Notes under the pieces: generated by a model
What the model was told of the DNA's origin: nothing
Databases searched by the model: none
What the model saw: the letters and a program-made list of their open reading frames with translations, nothing else
Origin: Deinococcus aquaticus
GTDB taxonomy: Bacteria; Deinococcota; Deinococci; Deinococcales; Deinococcaceae
DNA length: 64,000 nt
NCBI RefSeq assembly: GCF_028622095.1
Contig: NZ_CP115165.1
Coordinates: 2,477,501 to 2,541,500 of the forward strand
Direction of reading: 5' to 3'
Shown: positions 1 through 10,951 of the stretch, piece after piece
How the letters are laid out: each line of letters starts with the position of its first letter
Numbering within the stretch: the first letter of the stretch is position 1
Position numbers and translations under genes: made by a program

Positions 1-1388
<1,388 letters not shown>

Positions 1389-1517
1389 GGCGGTCCTCCT
1401 CTGGCGGGGCAGTCGGGTACAGGGTGAATGAGGGGAGGCGCGGGACGGTCCGGGTCAAGCCCGGCGCTGCGTGAACGCAGCCGTTCCTGCAGGCAGCCTG
1501 CACTAAGGGCGGAGTTG

Positions 1518-1601
1518 GTGTGTTGTCCTACAGTGGAATCTTCGCCTGGGAAACGGTTCCAGTCAAACCTTTCGGGTGTCACGCCTGGGGGAACAACACA
1601 C
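1518..1601. promoter_or_regulatory. Spaced inverted repeat in the pckA leader
   Basis: GTGTGTTGT (1518-1526) and its exact complement ACAACACAC (1593-1601) are 66 bases apart and flank the probable pckA promoter. This could be a pair of half-sites for a looping regulator of gluconeogenesis, or the base of an RNA structure. No known operator was recognised. Confidence 0.3.
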
Positions 1602-1749
1602 ACTAATGTCCGAGCGCACCGGACAGACTGCCGGCCGCCTGCCTCCTGCCACCAGCATCCACCCCCGACTTACAGCACCGTTACGACCAGCCCGGTCACA
1701 CCACGCACATGACAGGTCCGGCCCACCCGGACAGCCACGCACGACGAAA

Positions 1750-1784
1750 GCAGGAGGCGAACCCCGGACCGGGGTGCCTCCTGC
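1750..1784 (-). terminator. Strong hairpin terminator
   Basis: Arms GCAGGAGGC (1750-1758) and GCCTCCTGC (1776-1784) enclose a second perfect stem, ACCCCGG/CCGGGGT. On the minus strand the hairpin is followed by TTTCGTCGT. It lies 56 bases past the stop of the 1840-2988 gene. Confidence 0.75.
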
Positions 1785-1839
1785 CACTGCCGCCCTCACT
1801 CCCCGGCCGTGTAGACCGGAGGGGAGCTCAGTACGTCAA

Positions 1840-2988
1840 TCAGTTGGTGGGTTTGGTATCGCCCGCAGGCTTGCCGGACTCGGCCGCCGTGCGCGCCGCT
1901 GCCGGAGCGTCGGGGGCAACCGCGCCGCCCGCGCTGCTGCCGGTCGTGGCGGCCTGCGTGGCCTGCGCCGCGCCGGGAGCCGGGGTCGCCTTATTCTCCT
2001 CGATGCGCTCCAGCCACGCCGTACCGATCAGGTTCCGGGCGTTGCGGCCCGCCTGACGCAGCGACTGCGCCGCCTCGGGGCTCACGCCCTCCACGGCGCT
2101 CAGGATTCCCTGGCGGGCCGCCGGCACGCGGGCCAGCACCACCGCGCCGGTCCCGATCAGGGCCAGGGCGGTCAGGCTACCGGCGGGGCCGCCGCTGCGG
2201 TCATCCCGGCGGGCCCGGCGCGTCTGCTTCTCCAGCACTTTCAGTTCGCGGGCCAGTTCCTTCTGAAGCGGGGCCACCTTCCGGTCGACGGCCTTCTGAA
2301 GTTTCGCGGGGCTCAGGGCCCTGCGACCGGCAGCCAGTTCACGTTCCGCGTCGCGGCGCGCCTGTTTCAGGGTGCGGTCCATGCGGCGCTGGCGGGTCTG
2401 CGCGCCGTCGGCCACCTCGTGCAGGGTGCTGCTCACGCGGTCGTGCACGGTGGCCAGCAGTTCCTTCCCGGCCCCCTGTGCGCCCACCAGGGTATCCCCG
2501 GCCGTGTGCTGCGCGGCGCTCAGCAGGCGCCCCGCCTTCCGGCGCCCCTGTTTCGTGACCGTCTGGGTACTCTCGGCCAGCGTGCCGGCCAGCACGCCAG
2601 CGCGTTCCTGCGCGGTGCCTGCCAGTTCCCCGGCCGTGCCCGCCAGCCCACCGGCGACCGTGGCGACCTCGTCCAGCACGCTGCTGAGCAGGCTGGAGGC
2701 GCGCGGAACACCTTCCTCACGGATCAGTTGCGCGGCGCTCTGGCCCCGGCGGGCGGCCTCGTGGGCCAGCCCCTGCGAGAGCTCCTGCGCCTGCGCCAGA
2801 CCCTGCGTCAGTCCCTGCGCCAGGGTGGGTTTCACGGTGTCCTGGAGGGTGTGCTGCGCGCCGCTCCACACGTCGCGGCTGCCCGTGACCAGGGCGCGGC
2901 GGGTGTCCTTGTTCAGTGCCAGGGCCGCGAGGCCACCCAGCATCAGCAGGCTGCGTTTGCTGACGCCGCCGTTCATTTCGTTACTCAT
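1840..2988 (-). CDS. Ala-rich amphipathic-helix protein, function unknown
   Basis: A 382-residue protein with no recognised enzymatic motif. It begins with a short hydrophobic stretch (about residues 14-25) followed by a long Ala/Gln/Arg/Glu-rich region of predicted amphipathic helices. That region contains near-repeats around residues 55-75 (QGL and AQ) and 110-140 (LAGTA). A second hydrophobic segment (about 288-305) precedes a disordered Ala/Pro/Thr tail. The composition resembles LEA-like or apolipoprotein-like helical proteins, which suggests membrane or desiccation protection, but this is inference only. ATG at 2986-2988 with AAGGAG ribosome site. Monocistronic, ended by the 1750-1784 hairpin. 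Confidence 0.75.
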   Translation of the reverse strand: MSNEMNGGVSKRSLLMLGGLAALALNKDTRRALVTGSRDVWSGAQHTLQDTVKPTLAQGLTQGLAQAQELSQGLAHEAARRGQSAAQLIREEGVPRASSLLSSVLDEVATVAGGLAGTAGELAGTAQERAGVLAGTLAESTQTVTKQGRRKAGRLLSAAQHTAGDTLVGAQGAGKELLATVHDRVSSTLHEVADGAQTRQRRMDRTLKQARRDAERELAAGRRALSPAKLQKAVDRKVAPLQKELARELKVLEKQTRRARRDDRSGGPAGSLTALALIGTGAVVLARVPAARQGILSAVEGVSPEAAQSLRQAGRNARNLIGTAWLERIEENKATPAPGAAQATQAATTGSSAGGAVAPDAPAAARTAAESGKPAGDTKPTN

Positions 2989-3225
2989 GACTTGCTCCTT
3001 TGAACTTCACCCGCGTGAGTGGGCGGCCCGGCCCACCTTGAGCCCGCGACCTGCCCGGAGTGAACCGGTTGCCCGCATTCTCTCCCCGCGCCCGCAGCCG
3101 AACGTGGGGGCAATGTAATGAGGATTTCATGTTCAGCCCCCCCGCCAGACATCTGCCCGCCAACCCTGACCCCCAGCCAACCCTGAAACCTGCTGCTGAC
3201 CCCGCTTGCCCGGCGAGGCAGACGC

Positions 3226-3231
3226 TAGACT
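3226..3231 (+). promoter_or_regulatory. Leaderless -10 of recN
   Basis: TAGACT, 7 bases before the GTG at 3239. It selects this start over the ATG at 3206. Confidence 0.6.
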
Positions 3232-3238
3232 GGCCGGC

Positions 3239-4903
3239 GTGACCCGAAAGGCCCGCCCACGCGACGAGACCACCCAGACCGCGCCGCTCCCGGCTGCCCC
3301 GGCAGTGGCCGTGGACGCCGGGCCGCCCCTGACCCGGCTGGAAGTCCGGAATCTCGCGACCATCCAGATGCTGGACCTGCACTTCGGCGCGGGCCTCAGC
3401 GTCTTTACCGGCGAGACCGGCGCGGGCAAGAGCATCATTGTGGACGCCCTGGGCCTGCTGCTGGGATCGCGCAGCAACACCGACCTGATCCGCACAGGCG
3501 AGGACGACCTGCTCGTGACCGGCTTCTGGAACGACGACGTGGCCAGTCGCCGCGTGACCAGCCAGGGCCGCAGCACCGCCCGGCTGGACGGCGAGGTCGT
3601 CACGCTGCGCGAGTTGCAGGACTGGGCGCAGCGCCGCCTGACCATCCACTGGCAGCACAGCGCCGTCAGCCTGCTCGGCCCGGCCAACCAGCGTGCCCTG
3701 CTGGACCGCCAGCTGCCCGCCGAACTGGGTGCGTACACGGCCGCGTACCGAGCCTGGACGGAGGCCCGCGCCCGCCTGGAGGCCCTGCGCGCCAGCGAAC
3801 GCGAGCGCGCCCGGCAGCTGGACCTGCTGCAATTCCAGGCGGCCGAGATCACCGAGGTGAACCCCACGCCCGGCGAGGAGGAACCCCTCCAGGCCGACCT
3901 GAACCGCTTGGCAAACCTGGAAAGCATCGCGCAGGGAGCCGCCGGGGCCATCACGCTCCTCAGCGACGGCGACGAGAACGCCCTGGGCTTCCTGGCCGAG
4001 GCGGTGCGTTCCCTGAACGTCAGCGCCCGCTACGACGAGACGACCGCGCAACTGCAACGCGAACTGCGTGAGGCGCTCGACAGCGTGCAGGCCGTCACCG
4101 GGGAACTGCGCGCCGTGGCCGAGGATCAGGCCCCGGACCCCGAGGAACTCGCGCGGGTCGAGGCCCGCCTGGGCGCGCTGGGCAAACTGCGCGCCAAGTA
4201 CGGCCCGACCCTGGACGACGTGCTGACCTTCCACGCGCAGGTCGAGCAGGAACTCGCCGCCCTGACCCGCGACGAGCAGGACGCCGGTACACTGGACGCC
4301 GACGTGGCCGCCCTGCTGACCGGCGTGCGCCGCGCCGCCGCCGACCTGGACGCCGCCCGCACCCGCCGCGCCGCGCCGCTGGCCGCCGAACTGGTCGGCG
4401 TGATCCGGCAACTCGGCATGCCGCACGCCCGCCTGGAATTCCAGCTGACCCCCCTGGCCGAACCCGGCGCGCACGGCCTGAGCGACGTGACCCTGCAGTT
4501 CACCGCGAACCCCGGCGAGGACCTCGCCCCGCTGGCCGACGTGGCCTCCGGCGGGGAACTCTCACGCGTGATGCTGGCCATCAGCACCGTGCTGGGAGCC
4601 GACACGCCCGCCGTGGTGTTCGACGAGGTCGACGCGGGCATCGGCGGGGGCGCGGCCCTGGCTGTTGCGGCGCAACTGCGGCACCTCGCGCAGACGCGGC
4701 AGGTGTTCGTGGTCACCCACCTCGCGCAGATTGCCGCGCAGGCCGACCATCACTTCAAGGTGGAAAAGAGTGTGGAGGCCGGCCGCACCGTCAGCCGCGT
4801 GCGCCTGCTGCCGCCAGAGGAGCGCCTGCACGAGATTGCCCGCATGCTCAGCGGCAACACCAGCGACGCCGCCCTGCAACACGCCCGGGAACTGCTGGGC
4901 TAG
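3239..4903 (+). CDS. recN: DNA repair protein RecN
   Basis: SMC-like ATPase acting in double-strand-break repair, a central process in radiation-resistant Deinococcus. The protein has 554 residues. The N-terminal ATPase half carries Walker A (GETGAGKS, near residue 60), the middle is coiled-coil-rich (about 150-400), and the C-terminal half carries the ABC signature SGGELSR and Walker B VVFDEVDAGIGG followed by the TH-L switch. The length matches the family. The GTG start at 3239 is preferred because a -10 hexamer ends 7 bases before it and no Shine-Dalgarno is present. It stands alone between a minus-strand gene and the following lipoprotein. Confidence 0.96.
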   Translation: MTRKARPRDETTQTAPLPAAPAVAVDAGPPLTRLEVRNLATIQMLDLHFGAGLSVFTGETGAGKSIIVDALGLLLGSRSNTDLIRTGEDDLLVTGFWNDDVASRRVTSQGRSTARLDGEVVTLRELQDWAQRRLTIHWQHSAVSLLGPANQRALLDRQLPAELGAYTAAYRAWTEARARLEALRASERERARQLDLLQFQAAEITEVNPTPGEEEPLQADLNRLANLESIAQGAAGAITLLSDGDENALGFLAEAVRSLNVSARYDETTAQLQRELREALDSVQAVTGELRAVAEDQAPDPEELARVEARLGALGKLRAKYGPTLDDVLTFHAQVEQELAALTRDEQDAGTLDADVAALLTGVRRAAADLDAARTRRAAPLAAELVGVIRQLGMPHARLEFQLTPLAEPGAHGLSDVTLQFTANPGEDLAPLADVASGGELSRVMLAISTVLGADTPAVVFDEVDAGIGGGAALAVAAQLRHLAQTRQVFVVTHLAQIAAQADHHFKVEKSVEAGRTVSRVRLLPPEERLHEIARMLSGNTSDAALQHARELLG

Positions 4904-5015
4904 GGCCGCCGCGCCTGACCGGCAGAGCCCCCGGAAACGTCGCGGCGCCGGGCCGCAGGCCACGAGGTGTGCCTTTGGTAAAGGTGACCTTCAGTTGAGC
5001 GTCAGGCGGGATGCC

Positions 5016-5021
5016 TAAGCT
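5016..5021 (+). promoter_or_regulatory. Leaderless -10 of the PrcB-type lipoprotein
   Basis: TAAGCT, 7 bases before the ATG at 5029, with a weak TTGAGC at 4995-5000 as possible -35 (spacer 15). Confidence 0.5.
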
Positions 5022-5028
5022 GCTAGAC

Positions 5029-6156
5029 ATGACCCGATCCCACCTGCCCCTGCTGGGCGCCGCGCTGCTCGGCGTGAGTCTGCTGAGCGCCTGCACCATG
5101 TCCGCCCCCGGTAACCTGCGTGTTCACGAGGCCCTGCTGTACGGCGGCACCCAGGAACGCATCGTGTGGGTGTACGGCACGCTGGGCCAGGGCAGCGCCC
5201 AGAGCAGCGTGAAACTCGGCGCGAACACCGCCGAACTGCGCGCCCAGATCAGCGACGACCTGGGCCTGCCCGGCACGCTCAGCGTGAACGGCAAGGCCAC
5301 GTACCGCTCGGCCACCAGCGTCACCGCGCAGAAACTCAGCGTCACGCGCCGCACCGACGGCACCTTCAACGTCACGCCGCTGCCCGGCGCGGCCCTGAGC
5401 GCCGTGTACTTCACGGACGGGCAGACCTGGACCAAACTGAACGGTACCAGCGGCACCGTGAGCGGCACCCGCAGCGACGGCCTCGGCAGCGCCGGACAGC
5501 TGACCAGCGAGGAAGGAGCCGCGCTGGGCCGCGCCCTGCTGGGCCAGGGACCCCTGGCGGTCGGCGTGCTCGACAGCGCCGCCATCCCCGACGCGCCCCT
5601 GGGAGTGGAACCCGCCCCCACCGAGTACCGCCGCACGGCCCTGTACGTCCTGCCGAACGTGCCCACCCAGACCGCCGTGACGCCCACCCTGCCGGGCCGC
5701 CCCACCACGCCCCCCCTGACCCCGCCCCCCAGCGCCACTCTGCCAGGAGCCGCCGTGACCTTCACCGAACTTGCCAGCGGCACGCAGTCCAGCGAAACCG
5801 CCCCCGTCACCCGCGTGGCCCGCACCAGCAGCGAGGCACGCACCCTGTACGCCGCCGCGTACGCCCGTCAGACCGGCGCGCCCACCCCGCCTACCCTGAA
5901 CGGCTCGACCCTGGTCGGCGTGTTCCTGGGCCAGCGGGCCACCGGCGGCTACAGCCTGAAAGTCACGGGGGCCAGCGTCAGCAGCGGCGTCCTGACCCTG
6001 GTCGTGCAGGTCAAGGCCCCGGCCGCGAACTCGTTCACCACGCAGGCCATCACCAGCCCCTGGGCCATCGTGCAGGTTCCCGGCAGCTTCACCCAGGTCC
6101 GGGTCGTGGACACGGCCGGCCAGCCGCTCCAGAGCGGCGCAGGCAACGACCGCTGA
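5029..6156 (+). CDS. Lipoprotein with PrcB-type C-terminal domain
   Basis: A 375-residue secreted lipoprotein: a signal peptide ending in the lipobox LLSAC (Cys about residue 22), a central region rich in Ser/Thr/Gly with probable beta structure, a Pro/Thr linker (about 215-245), and a C-terminal domain (about 285-370). The last has the GGYS start and the paired strands ending IVQVP that I recognise from the PrcB C-terminal family. PrcB was named from a spirochaete protease complex subunit; its role here is unknown. Of two in-frame ATGs, 5029 fits the promoter and the signal peptide. A terminator follows at 6190. Confidence 0.75.
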   Translation: MTRSHLPLLGAALLGVSLLSACTMSAPGNLRVHEALLYGGTQERIVWVYGTLGQGSAQSSVKLGANTAELRAQISDDLGLPGTLSVNGKATYRSATSVTAQKLSVTRRTDGTFNVTPLPGAALSAVYFTDGQTWTKLNGTSGTVSGTRSDGLGSAGQLTSEEGAALGRALLGQGPLAVGVLDSAAIPDAPLGVEPAPTEYRRTALYVLPNVPTQTAVTPTLPGRPTTPPLTPPPSATLPGAAVTFTELASGTQSSETAPVTRVARTSSEARTLYAAAYARQTGAPTPPTLNGSTLVGVFLGQRATGGYSLKVTGASVSSGVLTLVVQVKAPAANSFTTQAITSPWAIVQVPGSFTQVRVVDTAGQPLQSGAGNDR

Positions 6157-6189
6157 CGCCGAGCCTGAACACAGCGTCCCCTTGAACGC

Positions 6190-6226
6190 AGCGCCCGCCT
6201 GGAACTGATGTTCCGGCGGGCGCTTT
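6190..6226 (+). terminator. Bidirectional terminator between convergent genes
   Basis: AGCGCCCGCC (6190-6199) pairs with GGCGGGCGCT (6215-6224), with an inner GGAAC/GTTCC stem and a following TTT. It separates the plus-strand lipoprotein gene from the minus-strand doxX-like gene. Confidence 0.8.
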
Positions 6227-6228
6227 GA

Positions 6229-6681
6229 CTACGGGGTTCTGCGACTGGCCGGCCGGGCCCGCCGCCGGGGGCCTGCCCCCTCGGGGGGGTGCGTTGCCCG
6301 CGTTCCCGCACTGACGGTCAGGCCGGGCCCGCCGATCAGGACGGCCAGAGTGCCGCACAGCAGCAACCACGGAACTTCCAGCCGCCCCCAGCCGACTGGT
6401 CCGGACAGCAGGCCCGGAAGTTGCGTCACGACCACCAGCGCCGCCAGCGTGCCCGCCAGTGGCCTGGAGGCCAGTCCCAGCAGCAGCAGCAGTCCACCGG
6501 AGAGTTCCAGCACGGCGCTCAGGGGCGCGGTCAGCAGCGGAAGCGGCACCCCGGAGCGCGTGAAGGTCTCGGTCACGCTGGGCAGGCCCGCCGTGAAGAT
6601 CTTCTGGAACCCATGTGCAGTGAAGATGGCGGCGGTCGCCATCCTGATCACCGTCAGCGCCGCTTCCGGGTGTTGTCTCAC
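6229..6681 (-). CDS. DoxX family membrane protein
   Basis: A 150-residue integral membrane protein with four hydrophobic helices. It matches the DoxX family (thiosulfate:quinone oxidoreductase small subunit and relatives): an early helix with AHGFQKIF, then LELSGGLLLLLGL and a final LLCGTLAVLIGGPG helix. The substrate is not known for most members. I chose the GTG at 6681, because TACACT ends 7 bases before it, rather than an ATG 57 bases upstream that would add an untypical charged leader. The C-terminus is a basic, Arg/Pro-rich tail. Confidence 0.85.
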   Translation of the reverse strand: MRQHPEAALTVIRMATAAIFTAHGFQKIFTAGLPSVTETFTRSGVPLPLLTAPLSAVLELSGGLLLLLGLASRPLAGTLAALVVVTQLPGLLSGPVGWGRLEVPWLLLCGTLAVLIGGPGLTVSAGTRATHPPEGAGPRRRARPASRRTP

Positions 6682-6688
6682 AATTGCC

Positions 6689-6694
6689 AGTGTA
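6689..6694 (-). promoter_or_regulatory. Leaderless -10 of the doxX-like gene
   Basis: TACACT on the minus strand, 7 bases before the GTG at 6681. Confidence 0.6.
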
Positions 6695-6787
6695 CCCGGC
6701 GCGCCTGCCTGGGGCACACGCAGGCGGCGGCCCCCCACACCGGGAGGGCCGCCGCAGCGCTTCAGGCCCAGGGGCCTGAGAGACGGA

Positions 6788-7885
<1,098 letters not shown>

Positions 7886-8193
7886 GGGTGTTCCTCCAGA
7901 GTGTTCGTTGATGAATGCTTGAACAGAGTATACGGAATTCTGCGTCTGTCCAGTCCCCACCAGGGTCACACTCTTAACCACAGAGGGGGCCGGTAGCGGG
8001 TAGGAGAATTCTTGTGAACTTCTTAACGCTTGCGCCTGACGGTCGTCTGATACGGGCTTCACCGCACACCCACGAAACCCGCACCGTCCAGCGCATTCTT
8101 CCAATCGCCCGCTCATCAGAGCAGACAGGTGAGAGAGCAGACAGGGGAGATGGTCGCTTCTGCCTCCGGCCATTTTCGGCAGTTCCGACGCGC
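7886..8193. other. Gene-free stretch upstream of the BMP gene
   Basis: These 308 bases hold the BMP promoter (TATACT on the minus strand, complement of 7927-7932) and its SD-bearing leader. The rest, up to the stop of the PIG-L gene, shows no coding sequence, clear terminator or repeat that I could recognise. Confidence 0.5.
7927..7932 (-). promoter_or_regulatory. -10 of the BMP gene
   Basis: TATACT, about 42 bases before the start. No convincing -35 is seen. Confidence 0.5.
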
Positions 8194-9060
<867 letters not shown>

Positions 9061-9067
9061 GCCGGGC

Positions 9068-9073
9068 AGTGTA
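9068..9073 (-). promoter_or_regulatory. Leaderless -10 of the PIG-L gene
   Basis: TACACT on the minus strand, 7 bases from the ATG at 9060. Confidence 0.6.
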
Positions 9074-9122
9074 CGGGCCGCGCCCGCAGGCGGGTGTGCC
9101 GGCCTCCCCATTCGCCACGCCG

Positions 9123-9338
9123 TCAGGCTTCGCGGGCGGCCAGCACCTGCCCGCGCCCGTGGAAGTCCCACAGTGCGTCCGGCCACGTGCGGTAGATCAG
9201 GCGGCGGTTCCCGGCGTCGGCGGCTTCCAGCGCCTCTCCCAGCGCGCGGTAAAAGCGGCTGCCCTGTTCCTGCATGGCGCGGGCCGTCCAGTACACTCCG
9301 GCTTCCATCATCTGCGCGTGCTGCTCCTCGGTGATCAC
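9123..9338 (-). CDS. Small conserved-looking hypothetical protein
   Basis: A 71-residue, mostly helical protein with no family I recognise. The composition is normal for a folded protein (Trp, Tyr and Phe spread along it; a central ALGEALEAADAG helix), which speaks against a shadow frame. The GTG at 9338 is favoured because CATGCT lies 6 bases before it. A longer start at 9392 would add a basic leader crossing that promoter. It ends 62 bases before the PIG-L start on the same strand, though the latter has its own promoter. Confidence 0.55.
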   Translation of the reverse strand: MITEEQHAQMMEAGVYWTARAMQEQGSRFYRALGEALEAADAGNRRLIYRTWPDALWDFHGRGQVLAAREA

Positions 9339-9344
9339 CCGCCC

Positions 9345-9350
9345 AGCATG
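9345..9350 (-). promoter_or_regulatory. Leaderless -10 of the 9123-9338 gene
   Basis: CATGCT, 6 bases before the GTG; a weaker match. Confidence 0.35.
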
Positions 9351-9432
9351 CCGCTCACGGCGCGTGACTGGTGCCCCGCCGGCTGCCAGCATGGCCCGCG
9401 TGGCCCTGATACGCCCGGCGCAGGGTGTCTGC

Positions 9433-9438
9433 TACGCT
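9433..9438 (+). promoter_or_regulatory. Leaderless -10 of the parA-like gene
   Basis: TACGCT, 7 bases before the ATG at 9446. Confidence 0.6.
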
Positions 9439-9445
9439 CGGACGC

Positions 9446-10054
9446 ATGACGAAGGTGGTGGCCATCACATCCGAGAAGGGCGGCGTGGGGAAAAGCACGC
9501 TGGCCGTGCACCTCGCGGGCGCGGCGCACGCCAGCAACCGCAAGGTCCTGCTGATCGACGAGGACGGCCGCGTGGGCAGCAGCCTGCGCTGGGCGGCCCG
9601 CAGCAGCGGCCTGCCGTTCCCCGTGCTGGACGCCGGGGACGTGAAACCCCGCCGACTGGCGGACTTCGACGTGGTCATCCTGGACACCGAGGGCCGCCCG
9701 CGACGCAAGGACCTGCGGCAACTCGCGCAGCGCACCGACCTGATCCTGGTACCCAGTGGCGTGTCCCCCCTGGAGGTGGAGGCCACGCGGGAACTGATGG
9801 ACTTCCTGCTGGCCGAGGATGCCGGACGCAAGACCCGCGTGGTCCTGACCCGCGTGCCCCCGGTGGGCCGCGCCGCCGAGGACATCCGCGAGGACCTGCG
9901 CGAGGACGGCATCACCGTGTGCAACACCCTGGTCCGTCAGTACGCGGCGTTCCAGCGGGCCGCCGAGCAGGGCGTCCTGGCCTGCGACGTGCGCGACCCG
10001 CGCGCCGCGGCCGCCTGGGACGACGTGCTGGCCCTGTCACGCGAGATCCTGTGA
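9446..10054 (+). CDS. ParA/MinD-type P-loop ATPase
   Basis: A 202-residue ATPase of the ParA superfamily, which positions DNA or protein cargo by ATP-dependent dimerisation on the nucleoid. The deviant Walker A KGGVGKST is at about residues 11-18, followed by LLIDEDGR and VVILDTEGR, where the canonical switch usually reads D-x-P. It has no N-terminal DNA-binding domain (short, type Ib-like). The next gene, 35 bases downstream, encodes a small protein with a ribbon-helix-helix-like end, matching the layout of plasmid ParA plus RHH centromere-binding pairs. No standard parB is nearby, so this is probably not the main chromosomal parAB. Confidence 0.9.
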   Translation: MTKVVAITSEKGGVGKSTLAVHLAGAAHASNRKVLLIDEDGRVGSSLRWAARSSGLPFPVLDAGDVKPRRLADFDVVILDTEGRPRRKDLRQLAQRTDLILVPSGVSPLEVEATRELMDFLLAEDAGRKTRVVLTRVPPVGRAAEDIREDLREDGITVCNTLVRQYAAFQRAAEQGVLACDVRDPRAAAAWDDVLALSREIL

Positions 10055-10089
10055 AGCGCGCGCCAGTGAATATGGCAGGGGGAAAGTAG

Positions 10090-10392
10090 GTGGGACGCTT
10101 CGATTACCTGCAGGAACGGGAAGCCCCGGCGCCGGAGACGGCCGACAGCGGCGCCCCCCGCCGGGCCGGGAAGAAGGGCCGCAAGAAGGGCGGGAAGGCC
10201 CGCAAGGCCCTGAAGGTCACGCCGGAACCCGACGGGCGCAGCAAGGGCGAGACCGCCGAGCGGGTCGAGGCGGTGTACGTCCGCAAGGAAACGGTGCGGG
10301 CCGTGTGGCGCGCCGTGAAGGCCGAGGGCGGCGAAAGCGTCAGCGAACTGGTCGAGGACCTGCTGCTGGCGTGGCTGCGCGAGCGCGCCTGA
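10090..10392 (+). CDS. Small basic protein with RHH-like C-terminus, ParA partner candidate
   Basis: A 100-residue protein with a GTG start at 10090; a purine-rich GGGGGAAAG lies just upstream. The first half is disordered and strongly basic (Lys/Arg-Gly run at about residues 25-45). The last 45 residues read as strand (VEAVYV), helix (RKETVRAVWRAVKAEG) and helix (SVSELVEDLLLAWLRE), the pattern of ribbon-helix-helix DNA-binding proteins. With ParA immediately upstream, the natural reading is a DNA-binding or cargo adaptor of that ATPase. Family assignment is by pattern only. Confidence 0.7.
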   Translation: MGRFDYLQEREAPAPETADSGAPRRAGKKGRKKGGKARKALKVTPEPDGRSKGETAERVEAVYVRKETVRAVWRAVKAEGGESVSELVEDLLLAWLRERA

Positions 10393-10426
10393 CGCGCGTG
10401 ACCTGCCGGATAGCACGTCGGGTGGC

Positions 10427-10942
10427 ATGGCTGGCCTGAGCCCAGGCGCGGCGCTGGCGCTGAGGCTGGCCGGGCTGGCTCTGGCGCTGCTGGTGACCGT
10501 GCCCGGCCTGCTGAACCCCCTGCGGGGCGGCGTGCTGGACGGCGCGAACCTGATCTTCCACGAGGCCGGGCACGTCCTGCTGGCCTGGGCGGGCGAGACG
10601 CTCATGCTGCTGGGCGGCAGCCTGATGCAGGTGGCGGTACCGCTGGCCTGCGCCGCCGCGTTCATGGTGCGCGGCGACCGGTACTCGGCGGGTATCGTGG
10701 GCCTGTGGCTGGCGCAGTCGCTGTCGGGCGTGGCGGCGTACATCCGGGACGCGCCGCTGCGGCAACTGGACCTGATCACGGGCGATCCGGACACCCACGA
10801 CTGGTGGCAGCTACTGGGCGGCTGGAACCCGCTGCACAACTCGCTGGGACTGGCCGACCCGCTGGGCCGCTTCGTGACGTTCCTGGCGTTCGTGGCCGTG
10901 ATCGTCTCGGTGCTGCTGGCCGTCTGGGACGACCTGCGCTAG
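10427..10942 (+). CDS. Membrane protein with HEAGH motif
   Basis: A 171-residue protein with about four hydrophobic helices (roughly 8-27, 55-80, 88-105, 145-165). Residues 45-49 read HEAGH between the first two helices. HExxH is the zinc site of many metalloproteases, including membrane M50-type enzymes, but no second ligand motif (NPDG or LDG) is seen, so protease activity is unproven. A later DTHDW motif could supply metal ligands. The ATG at 10427 has no clear ribosome site. The TAG stop codon forms the first half of the -10 of the next gene. Confidence 0.75.
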   Translation: MAGLSPGAALALRLAGLALALLVTVPGLLNPLRGGVLDGANLIFHEAGHVLLAWAGETLMLLGGSLMQVAVPLACAAAFMVRGDRYSAGIVGLWLAQSLSGVAAYIRDAPLRQLDLITGDPDTHDWWQLLGGWNPLHNSLGLADPLGRFVTFLAFVAVIVSVLLAVWDDLR

Positions 10943-10945
10943 CCT
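10940..10945 (+). promoter_or_regulatory. Leaderless -10 of gluQ, overlapping a stop codon
   Basis: TAGCCT, 6 bases before the ATG at 10952. Its TAG is the stop codon of the preceding gene. Confidence 0.5.
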
Positions 10946-10951
10946 GCGTGC

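Larger units (their letters stand above)
1389..1839. other. Gene-free stretch upstream of pckA
   Basis: This 451-base gap lies between two minus-strand genes. It holds the terminator of the upstream gene at 1750-1784 and, nearer pckA, a candidate -35 (TTGACT, complement of 1561-1566) without a convincing -10. A 9-base inverted repeat (GTGTGTTGT at 1518-1526, ACAACACAC at 1593-1601) and a small palindrome, GGAAACGGTTCC at 1549-1560, sit in the same place. No coding potential was recognised. Confidence 0.5.
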
